Below, piece after piece: positions 43,655 through 51,855 of a stretch of 64,000 nt of DNA. Below the pieces are notes generated by a model that had not been told where the DNA came from, ran no database searches, and saw only the letters and a program-made list of their open reading frames with translations. Source of the stretch: CADEED01 sp035765415 (GTDB lineage: Bacteria; Pseudomonadota; Gammaproteobacteria; Steroidobacterales; Steroidobacteraceae); assembly GCA_035765415.1 (NCBI GenBank), contig DASTXR010000097.1:1-64000 (forward strand). Reading direction: 5' to 3'. Within the stretch, counting starts at the first letter, position 1; each line of letters starts with the position of its first letter. The translations under genes were made by a program, and so were the position numbers.

Positions 43655-45732
43655 GGTGGTTGGCAGGGTGGGTGCTGGCGGCATGCGCGCTTCAACCGGT
43701 GTACGCGCAGGTGGTGTACAGCGCCGCGACCGAGGCCACGGTGCGATCGCCCGCTGGAAATCTGATCGTCAGCGTGCGCGTGAACGGCGAGGGCCGGCCC
43801 GAGTATTCCATCCTGAGAAGCGGGCGAACGATCGTCGACTGGTCGCGCCTGGGTTTCATTCTCGCCAACGCGCCCAAGCTCGAGCGCAACTTCGAGCTGG
43901 CGCGCGTCGAAGAGAAGGCGATCGACGAAACCTGGGAGCAGCCCTGGGGTGAGCGTCGTTTCGTGCGCAACCGGTGCACCGAGCAGCGCGTGACGCTGCG
44001 GGAAAAGACCGGCGCGCAGCGCCATCTCACCGTGGTGTTCCGCGTGTTCGACGACGGCGTGGGTTTCCGCTATGAATTTCCGGAGCAGCGAACGCTGGCG
44101 CAGGTGGATATCGTCGACGAGCTCACCGAGTTCGCGGTGGCGGAATCCGCGACCGCGTGGTGGATTCCGGGTGGCGAGTGGAACCGCTACGAATATCTGT
44201 ACAACAGGACGCCGCTGGCGGAGCTCGGCCAGGCGCATACGCCGATGACGCTCAGGACGGCGAGCGGAATACACATCGCGATTCACGAGGCCGCGCTGGT
44301 CGACTACGCCGGCATGTGGCTGCGACGCGTGTCGGGCCAGCGCCTGAAAGCCGTGCTGTCTCCCTCGTCGAGCGGCCCTTCGGTGCGCCGCCAGGCGCCG
44401 TTTGCCACACCCTGGCGCACGTTGCAGATCGCCGATTCCGCCGCCGGCCTGTACATGTCGGACCTCATCCTGAATCTCAACGAACCTAACAAGCTCGGCG
44501 ACGTGTCGTGGGTCAAGCCGTTCAAGTACGTCGGCATCTGGTGGGGAATGCACCTCGGCACGCAGACCTGGGGCTCGGGCCCGAAACATGGCGCGACCAC
44601 GAAAGAGACCATGCGATACATCGACTTCGCCGCGAAGCACGGCTTTCGCGGCGTGCTCGTCGAGGGCTGGAACAAGGGCTGGGATGGCGACTGGTTCGCC
44701 AGGGGTGACGAATTCAGCTTCACCGAGTCCTACGCGGACTTCGACATCGTGGCGCTGGCGGCGTACGCGAAGAAGAAAGGGGTACGCCTCGTCGGCCATC
44801 ACGAAACCGCCGGCAACATCGCCAACTATGAAAAGCAGTTAGGACCCGCGCTCGACCTGTACGCGAAGCTTGGCATCGATGCCGTGAAAACCGGCTACGT
44901 GGCCGATGCCGGTGGGGTGCAGGCGCTGGGCGATGACGGACGAATTCATTTCGAGTGGCACGATGGGCAGGTGCAGTCGCGCCATCACCTGCGCGTGGTC
45001 GAAGAAGCCGCGAAGCGCCGCATTGCGATCAACGCCCACGAGCCCATCAAGGACACCGGGTTGCGGCGCACGTATCCGAACTGGGTGGCGCGCGAGGGCG
45101 CGCGGGGCATGGAATACAACGCCTGGGGCGATCCGCCGAATCCGCCGGAGCACGAAGTGAACCTGGTGTTCACGCGCATGCTCGCGGGCCCCATGGATTA
45201 CACGCCGGGCGTGCTCAGCCTCACGGGAGCGGGCGGCAAACGCATTCAATCGACCGTGGCCCGCCAGCTTGCGCTGTACGTCGTGCTCTACAGCCCCATC
45301 CAGATGGCGGCGGACCTGCCGGAGAACTACGCGAAGTTTCCGCGGCCATTCCAGTTCATCAAGGACGTGCCCGCGGACTGGAGCGACACGCGCGTGCTCA
45401 ACGGCGAAGTGGGTGACTACGCCACGATCGCGCGCAAGGATCGCAACAGCGACGACTGGTTTGTGGGCAGCATCACGGACGAAGAACCGCGCACGGTGCG
45501 CGCGTCGCTGGGCTTCCTCGACGAAGGGAGGAAGTACTACGCCACGATCTATCGTGACACGCCGGATGGTGGAAAAAACCACGGCGTCGAAATCGAAACG
45601 CGCCCCGTGTCGCGGCACGACACGCTGCAGTTGATGCTGGCCGCCGAAGGCGGGCAGGCGATCCGGATCTCGCCGCAGCGCCCGCCGGAACGACCCAAAA
45701 AGAAAAAACAACCCGAGTTCGACGTCGAATGA
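43651..45732 (+). CDS. Exported GH97 alpha-glucosidase (SusB-like)
   Basis: This 693-residue calcium-dependent glycoside hydrolase of family 97 has a signal peptide (MRWLAGWVLAACALQPVYA). The central barrel contains GVLVEGWNKGWDGDWFARGD, VGHHETAGNIANYEKQ, IDAVKTGYVADAGG, NAHEPIKDTGLRRTYPNW and REGARGMEYNAWG. The Glu residues in the last two blocks match the inverting SusB-type subgroup, which releases glucose from malto-oligosaccharides. It overlaps both neighbours by four bases. The start at 43651 lies inside a longer open frame that is a shadow of the GH13 gene. Confidence 0.93.
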   Translation: MRWLAGWVLAACALQPVYAQVVYSAATEATVRSPAGNLIVSVRVNGEGRPEYSILRSGRTIVDWSRLGFILANAPKLERNFELARVEEKAIDETWEQPWGERRFVRNRCTEQRVTLREKTGAQRHLTVVFRVFDDGVGFRYEFPEQRTLAQVDIVDELTEFAVAESATAWWIPGGEWNRYEYLYNRTPLAELGQAHTPMTLRTASGIHIAIHEAALVDYAGMWLRRVSGQRLKAVLSPSSSGPSVRRQAPFATPWRTLQIADSAAGLYMSDLILNLNEPNKLGDVSWVKPFKYVGIWWGMHLGTQTWGSGPKHGATTKETMRYIDFAAKHGFRGVLVEGWNKGWDGDWFARGDEFSFTESYADFDIVALAAYAKKKGVRLVGHHETAGNIANYEKQLGPALDLYAKLGIDAVKTGYVADAGGVQALGDDGRIHFEWHDGQVQSRHHLRVVEEAAKRRIAINAHEPIKDTGLRRTYPNWVAREGARGMEYNAWGDPPNPPEHEVNLVFTRMLAGPMDYTPGVLSLTGAGGKRIQSTVARQLALYVVLYSPIQMAADLPENYAKFPRPFQFIKDVPADWSDTRVLNGEVGDYATIARKDRNSDDWFVGSITDEEPRTVRASLGFLDEGRKYYATIYRDTPDGGKNHGVEIETRPVSRHDTLQLMLAAEGGQAIRISPQRPPERPKKKKQPEFDVE

Positions 45733-47198
45733 ACAACAAGCCTCAAGTGACGTTCTGGCAGATCTGGAACATGTGTTTCGGATTTCTGGGCCTGCAGTTC
45801 GGATTCGCGCTGCAAAACGCCAACGTCAGCCGCATCTTCCAGACCCTGGGCGCGAAGATAGACGACATCCCGATCCTGTGGATTGCCGCGCCACTGACCG
45901 GCTTGCTGGTGCAGCCCATCGTCGGCTACTACTCGGACCGCACCTGGAACCGATTGGGCCGGCGGCGTCCGTATTTCCTGGCGGGCGCCATTCTCGCGTC
46001 GCTGGCGCTCATCGCCATGCCGCGCTCGCCGGTGTTGTGGATGGCGGCGGGGTTGCTGTGGATTCTCGATGCCAGCATCAACATCGCGATGGAGCCGTTC
46101 CGCGCTTTCGTGGGCGACCAGATGCCCGAGAAGCAGCGGCCTGCCGGCTATCTCATGCAGAGTTTCTTCATCGGCGTGGGTTCGGTGGTGGCGAGCATGC
46201 TGCCGTGGATATTCGCGCAGGCTGGTGTCAGCAATGTTGGCACCGGCAGTGGTGAGAGCGCCATTCCCGACACCGTGCGTTACTCGTTCGACATCGGCGC
46301 CGTGGTGCTGGCGGCCACGATGTTGTGGACCATCTTCTCGACACGCGAATACCCGCCCGGCGAGCTGCACGGGTTCGCCGATGCGACGCCGAACGCCGAG
46401 GGCGTGAATCCGGGCAGCGCTTCGCGGGCGCGCACGCGCGGGCTCGCGTGGCTGGTCGCCGGATCGCTGGGCGTGTACCTGGTGTGGCGGTTTGCGTTCG
46501 ACCAGCAGCTCTATCTACTGGGCGGCGGGCTCGCCGCCTGGGGCCTGGCGCTGCTGGTCAACGGCGGCAGCGGCGGGAGCGGCATGTTTGCCACGCTGAT
46601 GCGCGACGTTGACAACATGCCGGAGCGCATGCGCCAGCTCATTCCCGTGCAGTTCTTTTCATGGCTGGCCCTGTTTGCCATGTGGATCTATACGACATCG
46701 GCCGTGGCGCGCGTGCACTTCGGCGCCACCGACACGGTGGGGCCGGCCTACAACGAGGGCGCCAACTGGGTAGGCGTCCTGTTTGGCGCCTACAACGGGT
46801 TCGCGGCGCTCGCGGCGATGGTGATCCCGTGGATGGTGCGCGCGCTCGGCATCAACGTGAGCCATCTCGTCAATCTGCTGCTGGGTGGCGTGGGGCTGGC
46901 GTCGTTCGTCGTGATACGCGACCCGCAGTGGTTGCTGGCGTCGATGATCGGCGTGGGTTTCGCGTGGGCGTCGATTCTCTCGCTGCCGTACGCGCTGCTC
47001 GCCGGCAGCGTGCCTTCGCGCAAGATGGGCGTGTACATGGGCATCTTCAATTTCTTCATCGTGATTCCGCAGCTCGTGGCCGCGACGGTGTTGGGCACGG
47101 CGTTGAAGCACCTGCTTGGCGGCCAGCCCATCTACGTGCTCGTGGTGGGAGGCGTGAGTTTTGCGTTGGCCGGAGTTCTGGCGCTCCGCGTCCGCTAA
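45729..47198 (+). CDS. MFS sugar transporter (SLC45/maltose type)
   Basis: The 489-residue inner-membrane transporter has about 12 helices. The opening FWQIWNMCFGFLGLQFGFAL and the loop YYSDRTWNRLGRRRPYFLAG are typical of the glycoside-pentoside/SLC45-like group found in maltose and sucrose loci of Xanthomonas and Caulobacter. It overlaps the GH97 gene by four bases. It likely imports glucose or malto-oligosaccharides from the periplasm for the cytoplasmic GH13 glucosidase. It is convergent with the LacI gene across the 47199 palindrome. Confidence 0.92.
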   Translation: MNNKPQVTFWQIWNMCFGFLGLQFGFALQNANVSRIFQTLGAKIDDIPILWIAAPLTGLLVQPIVGYYSDRTWNRLGRRRPYFLAGAILASLALIAMPRSPVLWMAAGLLWILDASINIAMEPFRAFVGDQMPEKQRPAGYLMQSFFIGVGSVVASMLPWIFAQAGVSNVGTGSGESAIPDTVRYSFDIGAVVLAATMLWTIFSTREYPPGELHGFADATPNAEGVNPGSASRARTRGLAWLVAGSLGVYLVWRFAFDQQLYLLGGGLAAWGLALLVNGGSGGSGMFATLMRDVDNMPERMRQLIPVQFFSWLALFAMWIYTTSAVARVHFGATDTVGPAYNEGANWVGVLFGAYNGFAALAAMVIPWMVRALGINVSHLVNLLLGGVGLASFVVIRDPQWLLASMIGVGFAWASILSLPYALLAGSVPSRKMGVYMGIFNFFIVIPQLVAATVLGTALKHLLGGQPIYVLVVGGVSFALAGVLALRVR

Positions 47199-47215
47199 AT
47201 GGGATCAGACCCCAT
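47199..47215. repeat. Short GGGATCAGACCCC palindrome between convergent genes
   Basis: ATGGGATCAGACCCCAT is an imperfect palindrome filling the whole gap between the MFS stop and the LacI gene stop. It is a diverged relative of the GGGGACAG palindromes at 4884 and 18360 and probably belongs to the same dispersed family. Without a T-tract it would be a weak terminator. Confidence 0.5.
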
Positions 47216-48232
47216 TCAGCCGGACTTGCGGATCACCAGCTTCGTCGGGATCACGCTGTTGGCGGCGGCTTCACCGGCGATCTGGCGCAGCAGCGTGTCG
47301 ACCAGCAGTTCACCGGCGCGGCGCGTGTCCTGCATCACGGTGGTCAGCGGCGGGTTGGTGAGGCTCGCCGCGGGGATGTCGTCGAAGCCGACGACCGCCA
47401 CCTGGCGTGGCACGTCCACGCCTGCTTCCTGCAACGCGCGCAACGCGCCGATGGCGATGAGATCGCTGGCGGCGACGATGGCGTCGAACGCCACACCGCG
47501 CGCGCGCAACTCGGCCGCGGCATTGAAGCCCGATTCCTCGAGATTGATGGCGTCGACCTGCAACGCCGAGGAGGTGGGCAGACCCGCTTCCATCATGGCG
47601 CGTTCGTAGCCGCGGTAGCGGTCGAAGAATTCCGGCGAGTGGCTGGTGGCCGTGCCGAGGAACGCGACCTGGCGGCGGCCCTGCGCCAGCAGGTGACGCG
47701 TGACGTCGAAGCCACCCTGGGCGTTGTCGGAGCCCACCGAAACACCGGGCTCGTCCTTGAGAACCGGCCCCCAGCGCACGAAGTGCGTGCCCTGTTCGAC
47801 CAGCTTGTCGAGACGCGGCCGGTATTCCTCGTAGTCGCCGTAGCCTAACAAGATGATGCCGTCGGCCTTGCGGCTGTCTTCGTAGTCCTGGCAGAAATCG
47901 CTCGAGAGCTGCTGGAAGGAGATCAGCAGGTCGTAACCCTGGCGCGCCGAGGCGCGGGTCAGCGAGCCCAGCATGGACAGGAAGAACGGGTTGATCTGCG
48001 AATCGTCGGGAGTGGGGTCTTCGAACAGCAGCAGCGCCAGCGTGTTCGAATGCTGCGAGCGCAGGTTCGAGGCGTTCTTGTCGACGCGGTAGTTGAGCTG
48101 GCGCGCGATCTCCTCGATGCGCTTGCGCGTCTCGAGACTGACCACGGGACTGCCGCGCAGCGCGCGCGAGACAGTAGGCTGCGAGACGCCCGCGAGAAAC
48201 GCGATGTCAAAAGATGTCGGCTTTTCGTGCAT
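47216..48232 (-). CDS. LacI family transcriptional regulator of the starch/maltodextrin locus
   Basis: This LacI protein is 338 residues from the chosen start, with the DNA-binding helices at its N-terminus (PTSFDIAFLAGVSQPTVSRAL, about residues 5-25), a hinge helix NYRVDKNASNLRS and a periplasmic-binding-like ligand domain. It resembles regulators of maltose loci in Xanthomonas and Caulobacter. Longer starts at 48280 or 48292 are possible but add a segment not seen in typical LacI proteins. It lies downstream of, and on the same strand as, the cytoplasmic GH13 gene (108-base gap), so it may be made from the transcript controlled by the double operator at 50050. It is the best candidate to bind all eight ATACGTAT sites. 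Confidence 0.9.
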   Translation of the reverse strand: MHEKPTSFDIAFLAGVSQPTVSRALRGSPVVSLETRKRIEEIARQLNYRVDKNASNLRSQHSNTLALLLFEDPTPDDSQINPFFLSMLGSLTRASARQGYDLLISFQQLSSDFCQDYEDSRKADGIILLGYGDYEEYRPRLDKLVEQGTHFVRWGPVLKDEPGVSVGSDNAQGGFDVTRHLLAQGRRQVAFLGTATSHSPEFFDRYRGYERAMMEAGLPTSSALQVDAINLEESGFNAAAELRARGVAFDAIVAASDLIAIGALRALQEAGVDVPRQVAVVGFDDIPAASLTNPPLTTVMQDTRRAGELLVDTLLRQIAGEAAANSVIPTKLVIRKSG

Positions 48233-48340
48233 TGAACGCAGCGCTTTTTTGAGCGCCGCCCCCTCGAGTGGCGCGATCATGCACGGGCCCATTGGGGAAA
48301 AGCTACTGCAGCGGCGAGATGTAAGACGTGGGCAGCAAAA

Positions 48341-50002
48341 TCAAGGCGCTGCGAGTGCGAAAAACGCCACACCGTGACCGGGCAGGTTCAAGGTAGCGCT
48401 AGCAAAACTCCCCTCGGGAAGACCGTGGCCGCCGATCGCGTGCAACACCGTGATGCCGGGCAGTGTGACGCTCGCCGGTTCGCCCGACAGGTTGAACGCG
48501 ACCAGCATGGCGGCTTGCGAATCGAAGCGGCGGAACGCCAGCACCGATTCGGTGGCCGCCAGGAATTCGATGTCGCCGTTGATGAGCAGAGGCTGATGTT
48601 TGCGCCACTCGAGCAGCCGCCGGAACCCGTGCAGCGCCGACGACAAATCGCGCTCCTGGGCGGCAACGGACAGCTGCAGATGCTGCTCCGGTACGGGCAG
48701 CCAGGGCGCAGCGTTTGAAAAGCCCGCGCGCGGAGTGGCGTCCCAGGGCATGGGCGTGCGACAGCCGTCGCGTCCCTTGAACGTGGGCCAGAACGCGATG
48801 CCGTAAGGATCGCGCAATGCCTCGAAAGGCACGTCCGCTTCCGCGAGCCCGAGCTCTTCGCCCTGGAACACGCAGACCGAGCCTCGAAGGCTTGCGACGA
48901 GACAGGAAAGCTGCGTGGCCATGTGCGGCGCCGATACGCTTCGACCCCAGCGGCTGACCACACGTTCGACATCGTGGTTCGAGATCGTCCAGCAGGGCCA
49001 GCTTTGCGGCGCACGCTGATTCAGTGTTTCGACGGTGGCGCGAATGTGCGCCGGCGAACTGTCGTTGCTCAGCAGCTCGAAGCTGTACGCCATGTGCAGA
49101 CGACCCGGCTGCGTGTATTCGGCCACCGTCGCCGTGGAGTCGTCCGAGGAGATTTCGCCGAGCGCGACCACGTCCGGATACTCATCGAGCATCCGGCGGA
49201 TTTCCTCGAGGTACGGCAGCATCTGCGGCTGCGTGTTGTTGTGCCGGTGCCATTGGAATCCGTAGGGGTTGTCGGCGCTGACACCCTTCGCCTTGCGCAA
49301 GTTCTTCGGCCGCGCCGGATTGTCGCGCAGCTTCGCGTCGTGAAAGCAGAAGTTGATGGCGTCCAGGCGCAGCCCGTCGACACCGCGGTCGAGCCAGAAG
49401 CGCATGTTGTCCAGCGATGCCTGGCGCACGTCGGCATTGTGGAAGTTGAGATCCGGCTGCTCGCTGAGGAAATTGTGCAGGTAGTACTGGCCGCGGCGAG
49501 GCTCCCAGGTCCAGGCGACGCCGCCGAAGATCGACAGCCAGTTGTTGGGCGGCGTGCCGTCTTCACGCGCGTCGGCCCACACGTACCAGTCGGATTTCGG
49601 ATTGGTGCGGCTCTGGCGGCTTTCCTGGAACCAGGCGTGCTGGTCGGAGGTGTGGCTCAGCACCTGGTCGATGATGACCTTGAGCCCGAGCGCATGCGCC
49701 CTGGCAATCAGCCGGTCGAAATCCGCGAGCGTGCCGAAGATCGGATCCACCGCGCAGTAGTCGGCGATGTCATAACCGAAATCGGCCATGGGCGACTTGA
49801 AGAACGGCGACACCCAGATGGCTTCGACGCCGAGCGACGCGACGTAATCCAGCTTCGCGAGGATGCCGGGCAGGTCGCCCACGCCATCGCCGTTGGTGTC
49901 GAGAAAACTGCGCGGATAGATCTGGTAGATAGTCGCGCCGCGCCACCAGGGGTTGGCCGGCGCCGCATGGGGCGGGGTCACGTGTGTGGCTGCTGTGTTC
50001 AT
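48341..50002 (-). CDS. Cytoplasmic GH13 alpha-glucosidase
   Basis: This 553-residue GH13 enzyme of the oligo-1,6-/alpha-glucosidase branch (GH13_23-like) has no signal peptide, so it should degrade imported malto-oligosaccharides in the cytoplasm. Visible motifs are IYPRSFLDTNGDGVGDLPGI, DQVLSHTSDQH, GLRLDAINF (nucleophile Asp), ALGEISSDD (acid/base Glu) and SNHDVERV (stabiliser Asp). The start at 50002 lies 47 bases from the double operator. It is divergent from the sRNA candidate and the exported GH13 gene, and the LacI gene follows it. Confidence 0.93.
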   Translation of the reverse strand: MNTAATHVTPPHAAPANPWWRGATIYQIYPRSFLDTNGDGVGDLPGILAKLDYVASLGVEAIWVSPFFKSPMADFGYDIADYCAVDPIFGTLADFDRLIARAHALGLKVIIDQVLSHTSDQHAWFQESRQSRTNPKSDWYVWADAREDGTPPNNWLSIFGGVAWTWEPRRGQYYLHNFLSEQPDLNFHNADVRQASLDNMRFWLDRGVDGLRLDAINFCFHDAKLRDNPARPKNLRKAKGVSADNPYGFQWHRHNNTQPQMLPYLEEIRRMLDEYPDVVALGEISSDDSTATVAEYTQPGRLHMAYSFELLSNDSSPAHIRATVETLNQRAPQSWPCWTISNHDVERVVSRWGRSVSAPHMATQLSCLVASLRGSVCVFQGEELGLAEADVPFEALRDPYGIAFWPTFKGRDGCRTPMPWDATPRAGFSNAAPWLPVPEQHLQLSVAAQERDLSSALHGFRRLLEWRKHQPLLINGDIEFLAATESVLAFRRFDSQAAMLVAFNLSGEPASVTLPGITVLHAIGGHGLPEGSFASATLNLPGHGVAFFALAAP

Positions 50003-50049
50003 GCTCGCGGTGCGGGAGCTTAACCCAGAGCGGCGGGCGATCTCGCGGT

Positions 50050-50080
50050 TGCATACGTATTCAGCCTGAATACGTATGCA
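50050..50080. promoter_or_regulatory. Double, mutually inverted LacI/MalI-type operator
   Basis: Two 14-base sites face each other across a 3-base spacer: TGCATACGTATTCA (50050-50063) and TGAATACGTATGCA (50067-50080). Together they form a near-perfect 31-base palindrome. They lie 48 bases upstream of the minus-strand GH13 start and 55 bases before the first stem of the plus-strand sRNA candidate, so they could control both directions. Confidence 0.78.
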
Positions 50081-50130
50081 GGCGATAGGCGCGGGGCAAG
50101 GCCGGGGCCTACCATGAAGCGCTCTCGTAA

Positions 50131-50208
50131 CATCGAACGTGTTCTGACTTCACGTTCGTTAAGGCCTCGCCGATTGACCCCCCTCGGTCGGCGAGGCTTT
50201 CTTTTTTT
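50131..50208 (+). ncRNA. Candidate small RNA A, two stem-loops with C-rich loop and terminator
   Basis: Stem 1 is GAACGTG/CACGTTC (50135-50157). Stem 2 is a perfect 10-bp GCCTCGCCGA/TCGGCGAGGC (50164-50197) with loop TTGACCCCCCTCGG, followed by TTTCTTTTTTT. The element lies between two divergent genes, so neither flanking gene needs a plus-strand terminator here. A homologous element with compensatory stem changes is at 63424. The promoter is not obvious; the operators at 50050-50080 are 50 bases upstream. The rest of the 50003-50325 interval holds only the three operators and no open frame I would support. C-rich loops resemble the Xanthomonas sRNA sX13, which pairs with G-rich mRNA sites. 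Confidence 0.6.
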
Positions 50209-50252
50209 GCGTGGCCGCCGCGCGATGTTAGGAGCCAGCGAAGCTGCGCGCG

Positions 50253-50266
50253 TGCATACGTATTCA
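50253..50266. promoter_or_regulatory. Predicted LacI/MalI-type operator before the exported GH13 gene
   Basis: TGCATACGTATTCA is identical to the left half-site of the 50050 double operator. It ends 59 bases before the GH13 start at 50326, the same distance as at 41784, which suggests a fixed position relative to the promoter. Confidence 0.75.
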
Positions 50267-50325
50267 CGAGGGAGCGCCGCGGGGCGCTGCTAAGGTCTCG
50301 TCGATGAACCGCTGAGGGAGGCGGG

Positions 50326-51720
50326 ATGCGATTGAAGCCGTTCGCTTTCCTGACGTTGATGCTGGCGCTGACGCTCGGTCGCGCAGCCGCCGCCGACGCG
50401 CCTGCCGCGGTGGCGCGCCAGAGCCCCGACTGGCTTCGCGACGCCGTCGTATACGAAGTATTCCCGCGCGCATTTTCCGCCGAAGGCAATTTCAAAGGCG
50501 TCACCGCGCAGCTCGACCGGCTCAGGGAGCTCGGCGTGACCGTGCTCTGGCTCATGCCCATTCATCCCACGGGAAAGCTCAAGGCCAAAGGGACGCTCGG
50601 CAGTCCCTACGCGGTGCGCGACTACGACGCGATCAATCCCGAATACGGCACCGGCGAGGATCTCAAGCGACTGGTCGCCGCCGCGCATCAGCGCGGCATG
50701 AAGGTGTTCATCGATATCGTCGCCAATCACACGTCGTGGGATTCGGTGCTCATCGACAAGCACGCGGACTGGTACACGCACGATGCGGCCGGAAAGATCG
50801 TGCCGCCGAATCCAGACTGGGTGGACGTGGCGGACCTGGATTGGTCCAGGCCAGGTCTGCGCGAGTACATGAGCGGCATGCTGGTGCGCTGGCTGCGCGA
50901 CTACGGGCTCGACGGATTCCGCTGCGATTACGCGAGTGGAGTGCCCACGGACTTCTGGGAAGCCGTGCGTCCGCAACTCGACCGCGTGCGTCCCGGGCTC
51001 GCGTTCCTCGCGGAGTCCGATGACCCGGCGTTGCTCACCAAGGCTTTCGACATCGACTACGCCTGGGATTTCTATCACGCGATGAGCGACGCGCTGGCCG
51101 GGCGCGCTCCCGCCTCGTCGGTGCGCGAGGTGTGGCAGCGCGCGGAAGCGAAGTATCCGCGCGGCGCCCTGCGCCTGCGTTTCTCGGACAACCACGACCA
51201 GTTGCGCACGACCGGCGCGGCGGGACTGCCGGCCGCGCTCGCCGCTTCCGCGGTTATGTTCACGCTGGACGGCGTGCCGTTGCTCTACAACGGCATGGAG
51301 ACGGGCGATACCGTCGAATCCGCGGCTCCGGCGCTGTTCGAGCAGGCGCCCATCCAGTGGAATATGACCGAGCGCCGTCCCCAGGTGGAGTCTTACTACC
51401 GGGCGCTCGCGGCCTTGCGGCGCGCGCATCCGGCATTCACGCGCGGCGCCGTGCGGTGGCTGCGCAACAGCGACGAACAACGTGTGCTCACTTACGAGCG
51501 CTCCCTCCAGGGCCAGGCCAGCGGCGGAAAAAAGACAGCTTCCCTCGTGGTGGTCGTCAACCTGTCGTCGCAGGGATTTGCCGGCATCGTCGATGCCGGG
51601 GCCGGTGAGTACCGGGACATCACTCCGGGCCTGAAAGAGAGCGGACGCCAGGGCGCGGCTCTGCCCGGCGTGTTGCTGGCTCCCTGGGAATTTCGCGTTT
51701 TTCAGCGGGTCTCGCCGTGA
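50326..51720 (+). CDS. Exported GH13 alpha-amylase family enzyme
   Basis: The 464-residue GH13 hydrolase has a signal peptide (MRLKPFAFLTLMLALTLGRA, cleavage near AAA-DA). The motifs are AVVYEVFPRAFSAEG, DIVANHTSWD, GFRCDYASGVP (nucleophile Asp), FLAESDDP (acid/base Glu) and FSDNHDQLRT (stabiliser Asp). It is shorter than the other amylases here and lacks extra carbohydrate-binding domains, suggesting a periplasmic maltase or dextrinase. GAGGGAGGCGGG precedes the ATG. Its stop codon is the first three bases of the operator that precedes the TonB receptor gene. Confidence 0.9.
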   Translation: MRLKPFAFLTLMLALTLGRAAAADAPAAVARQSPDWLRDAVVYEVFPRAFSAEGNFKGVTAQLDRLRELGVTVLWLMPIHPTGKLKAKGTLGSPYAVRDYDAINPEYGTGEDLKRLVAAAHQRGMKVFIDIVANHTSWDSVLIDKHADWYTHDAAGKIVPPNPDWVDVADLDWSRPGLREYMSGMLVRWLRDYGLDGFRCDYASGVPTDFWEAVRPQLDRVRPGLAFLAESDDPALLTKAFDIDYAWDFYHAMSDALAGRAPASSVREVWQRAEAKYPRGALRLRFSDNHDQLRTTGAAGLPAALAASAVMFTLDGVPLLYNGMETGDTVESAAPALFEQAPIQWNMTERRPQVESYYRALAALRRAHPAFTRGAVRWLRNSDEQRVLTYERSLQGQASGGKKTASLVVVVNLSSQGFAGIVDAGAGEYRDITPGLKESGRQGAALPGVLLAPWEFRVFQRVSP

Positions 51721-51731
51721 ATACGTATGCA
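51718..51731. promoter_or_regulatory. Predicted LacI/MalI-type operator overlapping the GH13 stop, before the TonB receptor gene
   Basis: TGAATACGTATGCA at 51718-51731 has its first three bases as the TGA stop of the preceding GH13 gene. It lies 124 bases before the TonB-dependent receptor ATG, farther than at the other promoters. The leader between them has no recognisable open frame and ends in a strong, G-rich AGGAGAGGGG ribosome-binding site. Confidence 0.75.
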
Positions 51732-51855
51732 TGCGATTGCCAAGAGTGTGTCGCCGCAACATTCTTGCGGGCAGGGATTCTCGCGAAAGATTGGGTCACC
51801 GCGCGCTGATGTAGCCGCGTTGCAACAACCATTCAATAGTTAGGAGAGGGGTCGA

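Noticed and set aside
50101..50165. Small open frame starting at the ATG near 50114 in the divergent interval.
   Set aside because: It is only a few codons before running into the stem-loop structure and lacks a ribosome-binding site.
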